A stretch of DNA of 57,262 bases from Rhodospirillaceae bacterium SYSU D60007 (GCA_003574685.1 QOCQ01000029.1:1-57262); one strand, 5' to 3'. Numbered from the stretch's first letter, positions 17,766 to 29,463 are shown. Numbers and translations are program-made. The notes: generated by a model not told the origin, from the letters alone.

Positions 17766-19862
17766 TCAGAGGTCCGAGAACTTCCTGTTCTCCTGCACCA
17801 GCTTCTTCAGCAGCGGCGCCGGCTCCCAGAACGGATCGCCCGACATGTCGCGGTACTTCAGCAGGGCATCGTGGATGGCCTTCAGGCCGACGACATTGTC
17901 AGCCCACCACATCGGGCCGCCCCTGTACACCGGCCAGCCATAGCCGTTGACCCAGATGACGTCGATGTCGAGCGGCCGCTGCGCCATGCCTTCCTCGAGG
18001 ATTTTGGCGCCCTCGTTGACCATCGGATAGAGGCAGCGCTCGAGGATCTCCTGGTCGGAGATCGCCCGGCGCGTAATGCCGAGCTTCTTCGAGGTTTCCT
18101 CGATGATCTTCTCGACCTCCGGATCGGGAACGGGCGTGCGGTCCGGCAGGTTGTACTTGTAGTAGCCGGCGCCCGTCTTCTGGCCGAAGCGGCCCAGCTC
18201 GCAGATGGCGTCGGCGATGTAGCCGGTGTAGCGCGTGTTGCGCTGTTCCTTTTCCTTCTTGCCCTGGCGGATGCGCCAGCCGACGTCGTTGCCCGCGAGG
18301 TCGCTCATCTGGAACGGCCCCATGGGAAAACCGAAATCGTAGATCACCTTGTCGATCTGCTGGGGCAGGGCTCCTTCCTCCAGCATGTAGGCCGACTGAA
18401 CGCCGCGCTGGCGCAGCATGCGGTTGCCCACGAAGCCCTCGCAGACACCGACCAGTGCCGGGATCTTGCCGATCTTCTTGCTCAGCGACATGACCGTGGC
18501 GATCACGTCCTTCGACGTCGCCTTGCCGCGCACGTTCTCCAGCAGCTTCATCACGTTGGCCGGCGAGAAAAAGTGCATGCCGATCACGTCGCCGGGCCGC
18601 TTCGTGTAGGAGGCGATCTGGTTGACATCGAGGCCCGACGTGTTGGTGGCGAGGATGGCACCCGGCTTGGCGACCTCGTCCAGCTTCCTGAAGACGCCTT
18701 CCTTGACCTCCATCGTCTCGAACACCGCCTCTATGATCACGTCGGCGTCCTTGAGGTCGTCATAGGAGAGCGTCGGCCTGATCAGCCCCATGCGCTGCTC
18801 GACCTGCTCGGCGGTGAGCCCGCCGCGCTTCGCCGTGTTCTCGTAATTGCCGCGGATCACCTTCATGCCGCGGTCGAGCGCTTCCTGGCTGGTCTCCAGC
18901 ACGGTGACGGGAATGCCGGCATTGGCGAAGTTCATGGCGATGCCGCCGCCCATCGTGCCGCAGCCGATGATGCCGGCCGTCCTGATCTCGCGCTGCGGCG
19001 TGTCGGCCGGCACATCCAGCACCTTGGCGGCCTCGCGCTCGGCGAAGAAATAGTAGCGCTGCGCCGCCGATTCGCTCGACGTCAGCAGCTCGGCAAAGAG
19101 CTCGCGCTCGCGCTTCAGGCCCTCGTCGATCGGCAATTCGACGGCCGCCTGCACGCACTTGATGATGTTCCATGGGGCCTTGAAGCCGCGTGCCCTGCGG
19201 GCGATCGACCTGGCGAAATCGTCGATCACCGAGGGGCTGTCGAGCTTCACCGACATGTCGCGGATACGGCGCAGCGGCGCGTCCTGCGCCAGCAGTTCCC
19301 GCGCATACGCCACCGCGCCGGCGAGCAGGTCGCCGTCGACGATCTTGTCGATGATGTTCTTCGACAGCGCCTCCTTCGCCGGGATGTGTCGGCCCGACAC
19401 CATGGCCTCCAGCGCATACTGCGCGCCGGCCAGACGCGGCAGCCGCTGCGTGCCGCCGGCGCCGGGCAGCAGCCCGAGATGCACTTCCGGCAGGCCCACG
19501 CGCGCCTGCGGCACGGCCACGCGGTAGTGGGCACCGAACGCCGTCTCCAGCCCGCCGCCCAGCGCCGTGCCATGCAGCGCCGCCACCACCAGCTTGGGGC
19601 AGTTCTCCATCGCCGCGATCACGTCATGCAGCGGCGTGCCCGAGGGCGGCTTGCCGAACTCGCGGATATCGGCGCCGGCAATGAAGGTGCGGCCGCCGCC
19701 GATCACCACGATCGCCTTGACGGCAGGATCGGCGCCGAGCGCCTTGATGCCCTCGGCCAGCCCGGTACGCACGGCGGCGCTGAGCGCATTCACCGGCGGG
19801 TTGTTGACCGTCAGGATCCCGACCTCGCTGTCGGTCGATCGAAGAACTGCGCTATCGCTCAT
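17766..19862 (-). CDS. Bifunctional enoyl-CoA hydratase/3-hydroxyacyl-CoA dehydrogenase, FadB-like
   Basis: 698 residues. The N-terminal crotonase domain (about 1-190) has [29 protein letters not shown] with the first catalytic Glu, and [20 protein letters not shown] with the second. The NAD-binding domain starts near residue 295 with [36 protein letters not shown] carries the catalytic His of the dehydrogenase, and a duplicated C-terminal dehydrogenase domain follows. It performs the middle two steps of beta-oxidation. It lies directly upstream of the thiolase, so together they form an FAO pair. Length and order match the peroxisomal-type multifunctional enzyme. Confidence 0.94.
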   Translation of the reverse strand: MSDSAVLRSTDSEVGILTVNNPPVNALSAAVRTGLAEGIKALGADPAVKAIVVIGGGRTFIAGADIREFGKPPSGTPLHDVIAAMENCPKLVVAALHGTALGGGLETAFGAHYRVAVPQARVGLPEVHLGLLPGAGGTQRLPRLAGAQYALEAMVSGRHIPAKEALSKNIIDKIVDGDLLAGAVAYARELLAQDAPLRRIRDMSVKLDSPSVIDDFARSIARRARGFKAPWNIIKCVQAAVELPIDEGLKRERELFAELLTSSESAAQRYYFFAEREAAKVLDVPADTPQREIRTAGIIGCGTMGGGIAMNFANAGIPVTVLETSQEALDRGMKVIRGNYENTAKRGGLTAEQVEQRMGLIRPTLSYDDLKDADVIIEAVFETMEVKEGVFRKLDEVAKPGAILATNTSGLDVNQIASYTKRPGDVIGMHFFSPANVMKLLENVRGKATSKDVIATVMSLSKKIGKIPALVGVCEGFVGNRMLRQRGVQSAYMLEEGALPQQIDKVIYDFGFPMGPFQMSDLAGNDVGWRIRQGKKEKEQRNTRYTGYIADAICELGRFGQKTGAGYYKYNLPDRTPVPDPEVEKIIEETSKKLGITRRAISDQEILERCLYPMVNEGAKILEEGMAQRPLDIDVIWVNGYGWPVYRGGPMWWADNVVGLKAIHDALLKYRDMSGDPFWEPAPLLKKLVQENRKFSDL

Positions 19863-19972
19863 GGCCCGTCCCCTGACAATGTTTCGCGCGGCGGAAGCAC
19901 ACTACGTGCATATGCCCGCCCGCTTAGCACGAGTCCGCGAGGGGCGCGATAGACGCGACGTGGCCTTCTGCT

Positions 19973-20042
19973 GGGGGCGCGCCACTCCAGCGGCGCGTCT
20001 GGCTCGCCGTGACATGACGCGTCACTGGAGTGACGCGCCCCC
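19973..20042. repeat. Palindromic repeat, family B, copy 1
   Basis: A 70-bp imperfect inverted repeat starting GGGGGCGCGCCACTCCAG and ending CTGGAGTGACGCGCCCCC. It lies between the acyl-CoA ligase stop and the FadB-like start on the leftward strand. Confidence 0.8.
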
Positions 20043-20057
20043 GGCGGGAAAAGCTCG

Positions 20058-21689
<1,632 letters not shown>

Positions 21690-21725
21690 GATGATGTATC
21701 CTTCGAATGATTGACTTCCTGGCAC

Positions 21726-23357
21726 CTATGCCGTCGGCAGGCGGTAGTCGCGGAAATCCTCGCGCAGCTTCGTCTTGAGGATCTTGCCGGTCGCCGTATG
21801 CGGTATCGTCTCGACGAAAGCCACGTCGTCGGGCAGCCACCATTTGGCGATCTTGTCCTTCAGGAAGTCGAGGAGCTCGTCCCTGCCGACTTCGGCGCCC
21901 GGCTTCTTCAAAATGATCAGCAGCGGGCGCTCGTCCCATTTGGGATGGCGGATTCCGATGACGGCCGCCTCGGCCACGGCGGGATGCGCCATGGCGGCGT
22001 TCTCCAGATCGATCGAGCTGATCCATTCGCCGCCCGACTTGATGACGTCCTTGGACCGGTCGGTGATCTGCATGTAGCCATCGGGGTCGAGCGTCGCCAC
22101 GTCGCCGGTCGGGAACCAGCCGCCGGGCCGCAGCGGATCGCCGCCCTCACCCTTGAAATAGCCCGATGTGATCCAGGGGCCGCGCACCAGCAGATCGCCG
22201 AACGCCTTGCCGTCCTTGGGCAGTTCCTTGCCGCTGTCATCGACGATCTTCATCTCCACGCCGAACAGGATACGGCCCTGCTTGGTCTTTACCGCGTCCT
22301 GCTGTTCCTTGCTCATCGTGAGATGCTTGGCCTTGGGCGTGTTGATGGTCCCCAGCGGGCTCATCTCGGTCATGCCCCAGGCATGCAGCACATCGACGTT
22401 GTAGTCGCGTTTGAAGGTCTCGATCATGGCCGGCGGGCAGGCCGAACCGCCGATCACCGACTTGCGCAAGGTCGAGAGTTTCAGCTTCTTCGACTGAAGA
22501 TGCTGGAGCAGCAGTAGCCATACCGTGGGCACGCCGGCGGTGATGGTCACGCCCTCGCTTTCGAAGAGCTCGTACAGACTGGCGCCGTCCAATGCCGGGC
22601 CCGGGAACACCAGCTTGGCGCCCGACAGGCAGCCGGAGTAGGGCAGCCCCCACGCGTTGACGTGGAACATGGGCACGACCGGCAGGACGGTGTCGCGTGC
22701 GGAGATGCCGATGCCATCCGGCAGGGCGCTGGCGTAGGCATGCAGGATCGTCGACCGGTGGTGATAAAGCACGCCCTTGGGATTGCCGGTGGTGCCCGAC
22801 GTGTAGCAGAGCGAGGAGGCGGTGCGTTCGTCGAACTCGGGCCACGTGAACGTGCCGGGCCGGTCGCCGATCAGCTCCTCGTAGACCAGCAGGTTGGGGA
22901 TCTTGCAGTCCGCCGGCAGGTGGGCCCGGTCCGTCATGGCCACCACGTGGCGCACCGTCTTGAACTGCGGTGCCAGGCTCTCGACCAGCGGCAGGATGTT
23001 GACGTCGACGAACAGCAACTGGTCTTCGGCGTGATCGACGATGTAGGCGATCTGCTCGGGAAACAGCCGGGGGTTTATGGTGTGGCACACCGCCCCCATG
23101 CCGGAGATGCCGTAGTACAGCTCGAAATGGCGATAACCGTTCCAGGCCAGCGTGCCGATCCGGTCGCCCGGCTTGATGCCCAGAGCGGTGAGCGCCTCGG
23201 AAACCTGCCGGGCGCGCCGGCGCGCGTCGCGATAGGTGTAGCGGTGGATCGGCCCCTCGACGGTGCGCGACACGATTTCAGTGTCGCCATGGTACTCCGC
23301 CGCGAAGTCGATCAGGCTCGAGATCAGCAGCGGACGGTCCTGCATCAGGCCCAGCAT
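21726..23357 (-). CDS. Fatty-acyl-CoA ligase, paralogue 2
   Basis: 543 residues, colinear with the ligase at 20058 from [13 protein letters not shown] to the RDYRLPTA end. It keeps [52 protein letters not shown] and [18 protein letters not shown] 23357 is supported by AGAGGGGGA 7 nt upstream. The two differ mostly in the middle (residues about 205-330), which shapes the acyl pocket. It is probably the first gene of a leftward unit ligase 2 - ligase 1 - FadB-like - thiolase, with a 36-bp gap to ligase 1. Confidence 0.92.
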   Translation of the reverse strand: MLGLMQDRPLLISSLIDFAAEYHGDTEIVSRTVEGPIHRYTYRDARRRARQVSEALTALGIKPGDRIGTLAWNGYRHFELYYGISGMGAVCHTINPRLFPEQIAYIVDHAEDQLLFVDVNILPLVESLAPQFKTVRHVVAMTDRAHLPADCKIPNLLVYEELIGDRPGTFTWPEFDERTASSLCYTSGTTGNPKGVLYHHRSTILHAYASALPDGIGISARDTVLPVVPMFHVNAWGLPYSGCLSGAKLVFPGPALDGASLYELFESEGVTITAGVPTVWLLLLQHLQSKKLKLSTLRKSVIGGSACPPAMIETFKRDYNVDVLHAWGMTEMSPLGTINTPKAKHLTMSKEQQDAVKTKQGRILFGVEMKIVDDSGKELPKDGKAFGDLLVRGPWITSGYFKGEGGDPLRPGGWFPTGDVATLDPDGYMQITDRSKDVIKSGGEWISSIDLENAAMAHPAVAEAAVIGIRHPKWDERPLLIILKKPGAEVGRDELLDFLKDKIAKWWLPDDVAFVETIPHTATGKILKTKLREDFRDYRLPTA

Positions 23358-23547
23358 GCGGCGGTCCCCCTCTGGATGGGCATGCACGCTTTTTTCAACA
23401 ATGCGCGGCAATTAAGGGCTGCGTGCGATGCCGTCAATGCCGGCCGCTGGCAATCCGCCTGACGAACGGGGCGGGCCGGCGCCCTTGCGTTCCCGACGGG
23501 CGGCGGGCGACGCTGGCGGCCGTACACGAAATCAGGAGAGAAGGTTC

Positions 23548-24315
23548 ATGGCATCGCCGCTGTTCGACCTGACCGGCAAGGTCGCCATCATCACGGGCTC
23601 CAGCAAGGGGATCGGCAAGTCGATCGCAGAGCAGCTCGCCCTTCAGGGCGCCAGGGTGGTGATCTCGAGCCGCAAGCTGCCCAATTGCGAGGCCGTGGCC
23701 GAGGACATCCGCAAGCAGGGCGGGCAGGCGATCGCCGTCGGCTGCAATATCTCGGAGAAGGCCCAGCTCGAGCGGCTGGTGGCCGAAACCCGCAAGGCCT
23801 TCGGCCCGATCGACATCGTGGTCTGCAACGCGGCGTCCAATCCCTATTACGGCCCGACCGAGAAAATGCCGGACGAGGCCTTCACCAAGATCATGCAGAA
23901 CAACATTCTTTCGAACATCTGGCTGATCACGATGTGCCTGCCCGACATGCGGGCCAAAAAGGACGGCGCCATCATCATCGTCTCGTCGATCGGCGGGCTG
24001 AAAGGGACACCGGTGCTGGGTGCCTACGGCATCTCCAAGGCCGCCGACATGGCGATGACCCGCAACCTCGCCATCGAGCTGGGACCCGACAACATCCGGA
24101 TCAACACCATCGCCCCCGGGCTGGTGAAGACCGACTTCGCCCGCGCGCTCTGGGAAGACCCGGCCTACCTCGAGAAGCGCCTCAAGACTGCCCCGCTGCG
24201 CCGTATCGGCGAACCGGAAGACATTGGCGGTATTGCCGTTCTGCTGGCCTCGAAAGCCGGTGCCTTCATCACCGGCCAGACCATTGTGGCCGATGCCGGC
24301 GTTACCATTGCCTAG
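23548..24315 (+). CDS. Short-chain dehydrogenase/reductase
   Basis: 255 residues, a classical SDR. Cofactor site ITGSSKGIGKSIAEQLALQG; NAASNPYYG; active site IIVSSIGGLKG (Ser) with YGISKAADMAM (Tyr-x-x-x-Lys). It ends ITGQTIVADAGVTIA. The closest character is the glucose/3-oxoacyl reductase and DHRS4-like group. ATG 23548 is preceded by AGGAGAGAAGG. It is divergent from the acyl-CoA ligase operon, suggesting shared regulation with fatty-acid degradation. Confidence 0.9.
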   Translation: MASPLFDLTGKVAIITGSSKGIGKSIAEQLALQGARVVISSRKLPNCEAVAEDIRKQGGQAIAVGCNISEKAQLERLVAETRKAFGPIDIVVCNAASNPYYGPTEKMPDEAFTKIMQNNILSNIWLITMCLPDMRAKKDGAIIIVSSIGGLKGTPVLGAYGISKAADMAMTRNLAIELGPDNIRINTIAPGLVKTDFARALWEDPAYLEKRLKTAPLRRIGEPEDIGGIAVLLASKAGAFITGQTIVADAGVTIA

Positions 24316-24539
24316 CCCAAGCCACGTCAACAAATCGTTAATTCCTGTGATGCGGCAAGAGTTCCTGTCAAGGCACTGTAAAAATTGCCCTTCTTGCACC
24401 ACCCAACTTTAGATTTTGGTTGAGGATGCCGTCAGTGTGCACTAAGAATTTTCGTTGTCGGGGTGCTTTCTTCCTCGACCAGATAGCGAGTTAATTCATA
24501 GTCACCAGCAATTTTTTAGTTGGGAAGTTGAGTATCGCC

Positions 24540-24767
24540 GGACGGGCTCCCGCCTGCCCGGCATCCTGGCCCCCAGGGGCCCCACAACGTTCTGCGGCGC
24601 ATCGAACGCACGCGATGCGCACCTGACAATCCGGCGCCGGTTCCCCGGCCGGGGTCGACTGTCCGTGGCCTCCCCCCGGAGGTCCGCAGCAAAAGAGGCG
24701 CCACCGCGCTGGCGGCGCTCCTTTGTAGGCGGTGCACCCGTTCCCCGGCGGGTGACCGCCTTTTTTT
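24540..24767 (+). ncRNA. Candidate structured small RNA
   Basis: A run of potential hairpins on the plus strand: GGCGCCGGTTCCCCGGCCGG (near 24631), GGCCTCC with GGAGGTC around a C-rich loop (near 24669), GAGGCGCCA with TGGCGGCGCTC (near 24696), then a textbook terminator. No family (6S, SRP, RNase P, tmRNA) was recognised. It could equally be the 3' untranslated region of the SDR. The 5' end is not determined; TTGAGG, 17 nt, TAAGAA near 24419 is a possible but weak promoter. Confidence 0.3.
24727..24767 (+). terminator. Strong rho-independent terminator
   Basis: GGCGGTGCACCCG pairs with CGGGTGACCGCC (one bulged base) over a short loop and is followed by seven T residues. It terminates plus-strand transcription about 410 nt past the SDR stop. 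Confidence 0.78.
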
Positions 24768-24784
24768 GTGCCAGCCGCAGGCGG

Positions 24785-25948
24785 TCAGAAGCCGAGCGGC
24801 TGGGTGACCCGGGTCCAGCGGCCGCCCTTGACGACGGCGAGGAACGAGGAGCTTGCGCCCTGGCGGATGTTCGGACCGAAGTTGACTTCCGGGCCGTTGA
24901 AGATGTCCTTGTAGCCCTTGATGGACTCCATGCCCTTCACGAAGCTGTCGACCGTGAGGTCCTTGCCGGCGTTCTTCAGTCCCGTCACCGTCAGGTCGGC
25001 AGCAACGTAGCCATAGACGGCGCCGATGTTGGGATCGATGTTGAAGCGCTTCTTGTACTTCTCGACGAACTCCCGGACGCTGGCGACCGGGCTGTCGGGG
25101 TAGGGCATTTCCGTCAGCCCCATGCCGTAGAATCCCTCCATGCCCTGCGCGGCGCCGACGACCAGATCATAGACGGCTGCCGATCCGACGAAATCGACCT
25201 CGTTCCAGCCCATCTTGCGCGCCGTCGTATAGGGGACGATGGAGTCGCGCACGATGGTGCCCATCAGGATCAGGTCGCAGCCGGCCTGACGCAGCTTGGT
25301 GATGGGCGCGGTGAAGTCCTGGTCGGTCGGCTTGTGCGCGGTCTGCTCCACCACCTTGACGCCGAGCTTCTTCGCCTGCATCTCGGCGCCGACCACGATC
25401 TCCTTGCCGAAATCCGTGTCCTGATACATCACGCAGATGTTCTTCTTGCCTTTCTCCTTCACGAAATAGTCCACGGCCGAGCGGATCTGATCGACATAGG
25501 AGGCGGCGCCATAGAACTTGAGCCGGTGGAAGGGCTCGTACATCGAGCGGGCGGCCGACAGCGGGAACATGTTCGGCACGTTGGCCTCGAACTGGTCCTT
25601 GAAGCAGGCGTTGTTCATCGGCGTTCCGAGGGGGCCGACGAAGGCAAACACCTTGTCGCGGTTGATCAGCTTGTTGCAGGCCTGAACCGCCTTGGGCACC
25701 TGGTATCCCTGGTCCTCGATGATGAGACGGATCTTGCGCCCGTGAATGCCGCCGGCGTCGTTGATCTCGTCGAAGCGCATCTTGGCCGCGTTGGACGAAG
25801 AGACGCCATACGTGGCGGCCACGCCCGACAGGTCCGTCGGCATGCCAAGCACGATCTCGTCCCTGGTGACGCCGCGGGTTTCCGCGGAAGCGCCTGCCGG
25901 CAGCGCCACCAGCGCGGCAGCGACAGCCAATGCCAGTTTCTGACCCAT
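24785..25948 (-). CDS. Liv-type ABC transporter substrate-binding protein, paralogue 1
   Basis: 387 residues. A signal peptide (MGQKLALAVAAALVALPAGASA) directs it to the periplasm. The mature part, RGVTRDEIVLGMPTDLSGVA through GGIHGRKIRLIIEDQGYQ, is the periplasmic-binding fold of the LivK/amide-binding family. GGAGGAAAACGGGA precedes the ATG. It is colinear with the 387-residue paralogue at 26308, so the pair are tandem duplicates at the distal end of the liv operon. The ligand may be branched-chain amino acids or, given the linked acyl-CoA ligase, an organic or aromatic acid. Confidence 0.9.
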   Translation of the reverse strand: MGQKLALAVAAALVALPAGASAETRGVTRDEIVLGMPTDLSGVAATYGVSSSNAAKMRFDEINDAGGIHGRKIRLIIEDQGYQVPKAVQACNKLINRDKVFAFVGPLGTPMNNACFKDQFEANVPNMFPLSAARSMYEPFHRLKFYGAASYVDQIRSAVDYFVKEKGKKNICVMYQDTDFGKEIVVGAEMQAKKLGVKVVEQTAHKPTDQDFTAPITKLRQAGCDLILMGTIVRDSIVPYTTARKMGWNEVDFVGSAAVYDLVVGAAQGMEGFYGMGLTEMPYPDSPVASVREFVEKYKKRFNIDPNIGAVYGYVAADLTVTGLKNAGKDLTVDSFVKGMESIKGYKDIFNGPEVNFGPNIRQGASSSFLAVVKGGRWTRVTQPLGF

Positions 25949-26097
25949 TCCCGTTTTCCTCCCTTTTTGAAGTCAGCCCTGTTTCGGGTTCTTGCCAACC
26001 CGCTACGGGCTGATGGCATCAGCATAGCGCGGGCCACCGCTCAGCGTCTCGCCATTCCGCAAGGTTCGCGGGAAAATGACGGCGGGCGCGTCCCCCA

Positions 26098-26195
26098 AAA
26101 AGGCAACCACAGAGGGCACAGAGAACACAGAGGCCAGACAATGCGATTGGCTACCTCTTCCTCTGTGCGCTCTGTGTTCTCTGTGGTTGCCTTTT
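26098..26195. repeat. Inverted repeat of the ACCACAGAG type, family C
   Basis: Two arms of about 35 bases: AAAGGCAACCACAGAGGGCA and onward, mirrored by the sequence ending GTGTTCTCTGTGGTTGCCTT. They flank a spacer of about 25 bases. This CACAGAG-rich repeat type is seen in many unrelated bacterial genomes (general knowledge). Confidence 0.75.
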
Positions 26196-26253
26196 CCCCG
26201 CTGATACGACGCTCGGCCGGGCCATCGGTATCGGATCGTCGAACCCAATCATG

Positions 26254-26285
26254 AAAAAGGCCCGGGCGGCGGGCGCCCGGGCCTT
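26254..26285 (-). terminator. Terminator after livK2
   Basis: A near-perfect hairpin, AAGGCCCGGGC pairing with GCCCGGGCCTT, followed on the minus strand by TTTTT. It lies 23 nt past the livK2 stop and probably ends the main liv operon transcript. Confidence 0.75.
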
Positions 26286-26307
26286 GCTGATGGACAGAAA
26301 AGGGCGG

Positions 26308-27471
26308 TCAGAAGCCGAGCTGCTGCGTGACCCGGGACCAGCGGCCGCCCTTGACCACGGCCAGGAACGAGGAGTTCGCGCCCTGGCGGATCTGCGGGCC
26401 GAAGCTGACCTCCGGACCGTTGAAGATGTCCTTGTAGCCCTTGATGGACTCCATGCCCTTGATGAAGCTGTCGAGCGTGAGGTCCTTGCCGGCATTCTTC
26501 AGGCCGGTCACCGTCAGGTCGGCGGCAACGTAGCCGTACACTGCGCCGATGTTGGGATCGATGTTGAACTTCTTCTTGTACTTCTCGACGAACTCCTTGA
26601 CGGCCGGCACCGGGCTGTCGGCATAGGGCATCTCGGTCAGGCCCATCGCGTGGAAGCCATCCATACCCTGGGCGGCGCCCACGACCAGGTCATAGGCCGC
26701 GGCCGAGCCGACGAACTCGACATCGGTCCAGCCCATCTTGCGCGCCGTGGCGTAGGGGATGATCGAATCCCGCACGATGGTGCCCATGAGGACCAGATCG
26801 CATCCGGCCTGGCGCAGTTTGGTGATCGGCGCGGTGAAGTCCTGGTCGGTCGGCTTGTGGGCGGCGGTTTCGACCAGCTTGACGTTGAGCTTCTTGGCCT
26901 GCAGCTCGGCGCCTTCGAGGATCTCCTTGCCGAAGTCGGTGTCCTGGTACATCACGCAGACCGACTTCTTGCCCTTCTCCTTGACGAAGTAGTTCATCCC
27001 GGCGCGGATCTGGTCGACGTAGGACGCCGCGCCGTAGAACTTCAGCCGGTGGAAAGGCTCGTACATCGAGCGCGCCGCCGTCAGCGGGAAGAGATTGGGC
27101 ACGTTCGCCGCGAGCTGGTCCTTGAAGCAGGCGTTGTTCATCGGCGTGCCCAGCGGGGCCACGAAGGCGAACACCTTGTCGCGGTTGATCAGCTTGTTGC
27201 ACGCCTGCACCGCCTTGGGCACCTGGTAGCTCTGGTCCTCGATGATGAGGCGCAGCTTGCGGCCATGAATGCCGCCCGCCTCGTTGATCTCGTCGAAACG
27301 CATCTTGACCGCATTCGACGAGGAGACGCCGTAGGTGGCGGCGACGCCCGACAGGTCGGTATGCATGCCAAGCACGATTTCGGACGTCGTTACGCCACGC
27401 GTTTGCGCTGACGCACTCGCGGCAATGGCCATCAGGGCGGCCACTGCTACGGAAACAACCTTGTAACCCAT
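26308..27471 (-). CDS. Liv-type ABC transporter substrate-binding protein, paralogue 2
   Basis: 387 residues with a signal peptide (MGYKVVSVAVAALMAIAASASA). The mature protein keeps VTTSEIVLGMHTDLSGVAAT, GGIHGRKLRLIIEDQSYQVP and the C-terminal SSFLAVVKGGRWSRVTQQLG of its neighbour. GGAGGGAAGCTGTCA precedes the ATG. It follows the acyl-CoA ligase at 27508 by 36 bp, so it belongs to the same leftward operon as livHMGF. It delivers a periplasmic ligand to the LivHM permease; the actual ligand is not determinable here. Confidence 0.91.
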   Translation of the reverse strand: MGYKVVSVAVAALMAIAASASAQTRGVTTSEIVLGMHTDLSGVAATYGVSSSNAVKMRFDEINEAGGIHGRKLRLIIEDQSYQVPKAVQACNKLINRDKVFAFVAPLGTPMNNACFKDQLAANVPNLFPLTAARSMYEPFHRLKFYGAASYVDQIRAGMNYFVKEKGKKSVCVMYQDTDFGKEILEGAELQAKKLNVKLVETAAHKPTDQDFTAPITKLRQAGCDLVLMGTIVRDSIIPYATARKMGWTDVEFVGSAAAYDLVVGAAQGMDGFHAMGLTEMPYADSPVPAVKEFVEKYKKKFNIDPNIGAVYGYVAADLTVTGLKNAGKDLTLDSFIKGMESIKGYKDIFNGPEVSFGPQIRQGANSSFLAVVKGGRWSRVTQQLGF

Positions 27472-27507
27472 TGACAGCTTCCCTCCATGGCTTGCGCTGC
27501 CGACGGC

Positions 27508-29358
27508 CTAGACGGCCTCGGCGTACATCCCATCGATCAGCCCCTTGTATTTTTCGTTCACGAACTTGCGCTTCAGCTTCAGCGTCGGCGTGACCTCCTC
27601 GTCCTCCGCCGTAAGCTGCTGTTCGATCAGGCGGAACTTCTTGATCGTCTCCACCTTGGCGAAGTTCTCATTCACGCGCTCGATCTCGGACCAGATCAGA
27701 TCCTGCACCTCGCGGCTGCGGCACAGCGAGCCGAAATCCGTGAACGGCACGTTCTGGTCCTGCGCGTATTTGGAGACGTTGTCATAGTCGATCATCACCA
27801 GGCAGGTCAGGAACTTGCGGCGGTCGCCGACCACGACGGCATCCGAGATGTAGGGCGAGAACTTGAGCTGGTTCTCGATCTCGGAGGGCGTGATGTTCTT
27901 GCCGCCCGCCGTGATGATGATGTCCTTCATGCGGTCGGTGATCCGCAGGTACCCCTCGTTGTCGATGAAGCCCACGTCGCCCGTGTGCAGCCAGCCCTCG
28001 CGCAGGGCTTCGGCCGTCTTCTCCGGCTGGTTGAGATAACCCATGAACACGTGCGGCCCGCGCAGCAGGATCTCGCCCTCGGGCGAAACCCTGACCTCGG
28101 TATGTGGTGCAGCCACCCCTACGGTGCCGAGCTTGATCCTGTCGGGCATGCCGGTGGCAAGGCCGCAATTCTCGGTCTGGCCGTAGACCTCCCGCATGTC
28201 GATGCCCAGCGCCCGGTACCATTTGATGAGATCAGGTGCAATCGGCGCCGCGCCGGTCCCCGCGAAGCGCACGCGGTGCATGCCGATGGCGCGCTTGACG
28301 TTGTCGAGCACGAGGAAATCGGCAACGCGGTACAGCAGCATCAGCCAGGAGGGCGGCCTTTCGCCATTGAGCTGTGCCTCGGCGATCCTGAGTCCGATGC
28401 CGATCGCCCATTGGTAAGCCTTCCGGCCGGTCCACGTCGCCTCCTTCATGCGGATCGCGATGCTGGAGTAGAAGCGCTCCCAGATGCGCGGCACGGCGAA
28501 GAACGTGGTGGGCGCCACTTCGCGCACGTTTTCGGCCACCGTCTCGATGCTCTCGGCGAAATTGGCGACGGCGCCGGACCGCAGTGGTAGGAACGCCGTG
28601 AACGTGCGCTCGGCGACATGGCACAGCGGCAGGAAGGCGAGCTGCTCGTCGTCCTGGCTCATCGGGATGAAGGCGTCGGCATTGCGGATCTGGAAGATGA
28701 CGTTGCGATGCGACAGCATCGCGCCCTTGGGCGGACCCGTGGTGCCCGAGGTGTAAACCAGCAAAGCCAGCTCGCCCGGCTTCGAACCCTCGACCAGCTT
28801 TTCCCAGAGGCCGGGATGGGCCGCATCATGCTCGCGGCCCAGCGCCATCACCTCATCAAACGGCATGACCTGCGGATCGCGGAATTCGCTCAGGCCCTCC
28901 ATGTCAAACACGAAGACCTTGCGCACGAGGGGGCAGCGCTCACGGATTTCAAGCCACTTGTCGAGCTGCTCCTCGTTCTCCACGAACAGGAAGCGCGAGC
29001 GGCTGTCGTTCAGGATGTACTCGACCTGCTTGGCCGCGTCCGTCGGATAGATGCCGTTGGCGACACCGCCGGCGCCCATGGTGCCCATATCGGCGTAGAG
29101 CCATTCGGGGATCGTCTCGGCCAGGATCGAGACCACCTCGCCGCGTTCCAGGCCGAGCTTCACCAGGCCCATGCCGGTCCACTTCGCGCGCTCGCCATAG
29201 TCGCGCCAGGTGGTGGCGCGCCAGATGCCCAGATGCTTCTCGCGAAAAGCCACCCTGGCGTCGCGCGCGCGCACCTGGTGCCAGAACAGCCTGGGAATGG
29301 TGTCGCAGCCCTCGACCTCGACGCGCTCGATCGAGTCCGCCCTGACATGCACGTTCAT
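27508..29358 (-). CDS. AMP-dependent long-chain acyl-CoA synthetase in the liv operon
   Basis: 616 residues. LALLVYTSGTTGPPKGAMLS is the AMP-binding P-loop near residue 180. VYGQTENCGLATG and LHTGDVGFIDNEGYLRITDR follow, with KDIIITAGGKNITPSEIENQ near the C-terminus. The size and pattern fit the FAA1/bubblegum-type long-chain synthetases. ATG 29358 has GGAGG 9 nt upstream; the longer frame to 29403 only reads through the repeat element. It lies between livF and livK2, an arrangement common in alphaproteobacteria, suggesting import coupled to CoA activation of the transported acid (inference). Confidence 0.9.
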   Translation of the reverse strand: MNVHVRADSIERVEVEGCDTIPRLFWHQVRARDARVAFREKHLGIWRATTWRDYGERAKWTGMGLVKLGLERGEVVSILAETIPEWLYADMGTMGAGGVANGIYPTDAAKQVEYILNDSRSRFLFVENEEQLDKWLEIRERCPLVRKVFVFDMEGLSEFRDPQVMPFDEVMALGREHDAAHPGLWEKLVEGSKPGELALLVYTSGTTGPPKGAMLSHRNVIFQIRNADAFIPMSQDDEQLAFLPLCHVAERTFTAFLPLRSGAVANFAESIETVAENVREVAPTTFFAVPRIWERFYSSIAIRMKEATWTGRKAYQWAIGIGLRIAEAQLNGERPPSWLMLLYRVADFLVLDNVKRAIGMHRVRFAGTGAAPIAPDLIKWYRALGIDMREVYGQTENCGLATGMPDRIKLGTVGVAAPHTEVRVSPEGEILLRGPHVFMGYLNQPEKTAEALREGWLHTGDVGFIDNEGYLRITDRMKDIIITAGGKNITPSEIENQLKFSPYISDAVVVGDRRKFLTCLVMIDYDNVSKYAQDQNVPFTDFGSLCRSREVQDLIWSEIERVNENFAKVETIKKFRLIEQQLTAEDEEVTPTLKLKRKFVNEKYKGLIDGMYAEAV

Positions 29359-29378
29359 GTCCAGCCGCCTCCCCTCTG

Positions 29379-29463
29379 CTTCATGGTGAGCCTGTCGAAC
29401 CATGAAGCTGCCCGCACCGCCGGCCCTGCGGCGCCTTCATGGTTCGACAGGCTCACCATGAAG
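29379..29463. repeat. 85-bp composite of two inverted family A repeats, second copy
   Basis: Units at 29379-29407 and 29435-29463 face each other across a 27-bp spacer closely similar to that at 15512-15538. It sits between livF and the acyl-CoA synthetase inside the operon, where a hairpin could affect mRNA processing. Confidence 0.85.

Larger units (their letters stand above)
24316..24784. other. Long convergent gap with AT-rich then structured segment
   Basis: 469 bases without a credible gene between the rightward SDR and the leftward livK1. The first 220 bases are AT-rich for this window. The last 230 are GC-rich and contain several inverted repeats ending in a strong terminator. See the ncRNA and terminator entries. 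Confidence 0.6.
25949..26307. other. Gap between the two livK paralogues
   Basis: 359 bases holding a large inverted repeat (26098-26195) and the terminator-like hairpin that follows livK2. No gene is visible. livK1 probably has its own promoter between 25949 and 26097. Confidence 0.55.

Noticed and set aside
17871-19952. 693-residue plus-strand ORF opposite the FadB-like gene
   Set aside because: Antisense of a well-conserved bifunctional enzyme with intact catalytic motifs; the translation is Asp/Arg/His-rich without domains.
24455-26254. 599-residue plus-strand ORF across the ncRNA region and livK1
   Set aside because: It spans a terminator, a repeat and the antisense of livK1; no family resemblance.
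29358-29403. Longer start for the acyl-CoA synthetase and other proteins starting MVRQAHHE/MVSLSNHE
   Set aside because: These starts lie in family A repeats that recur in unrelated places, so they are not real N-termini.
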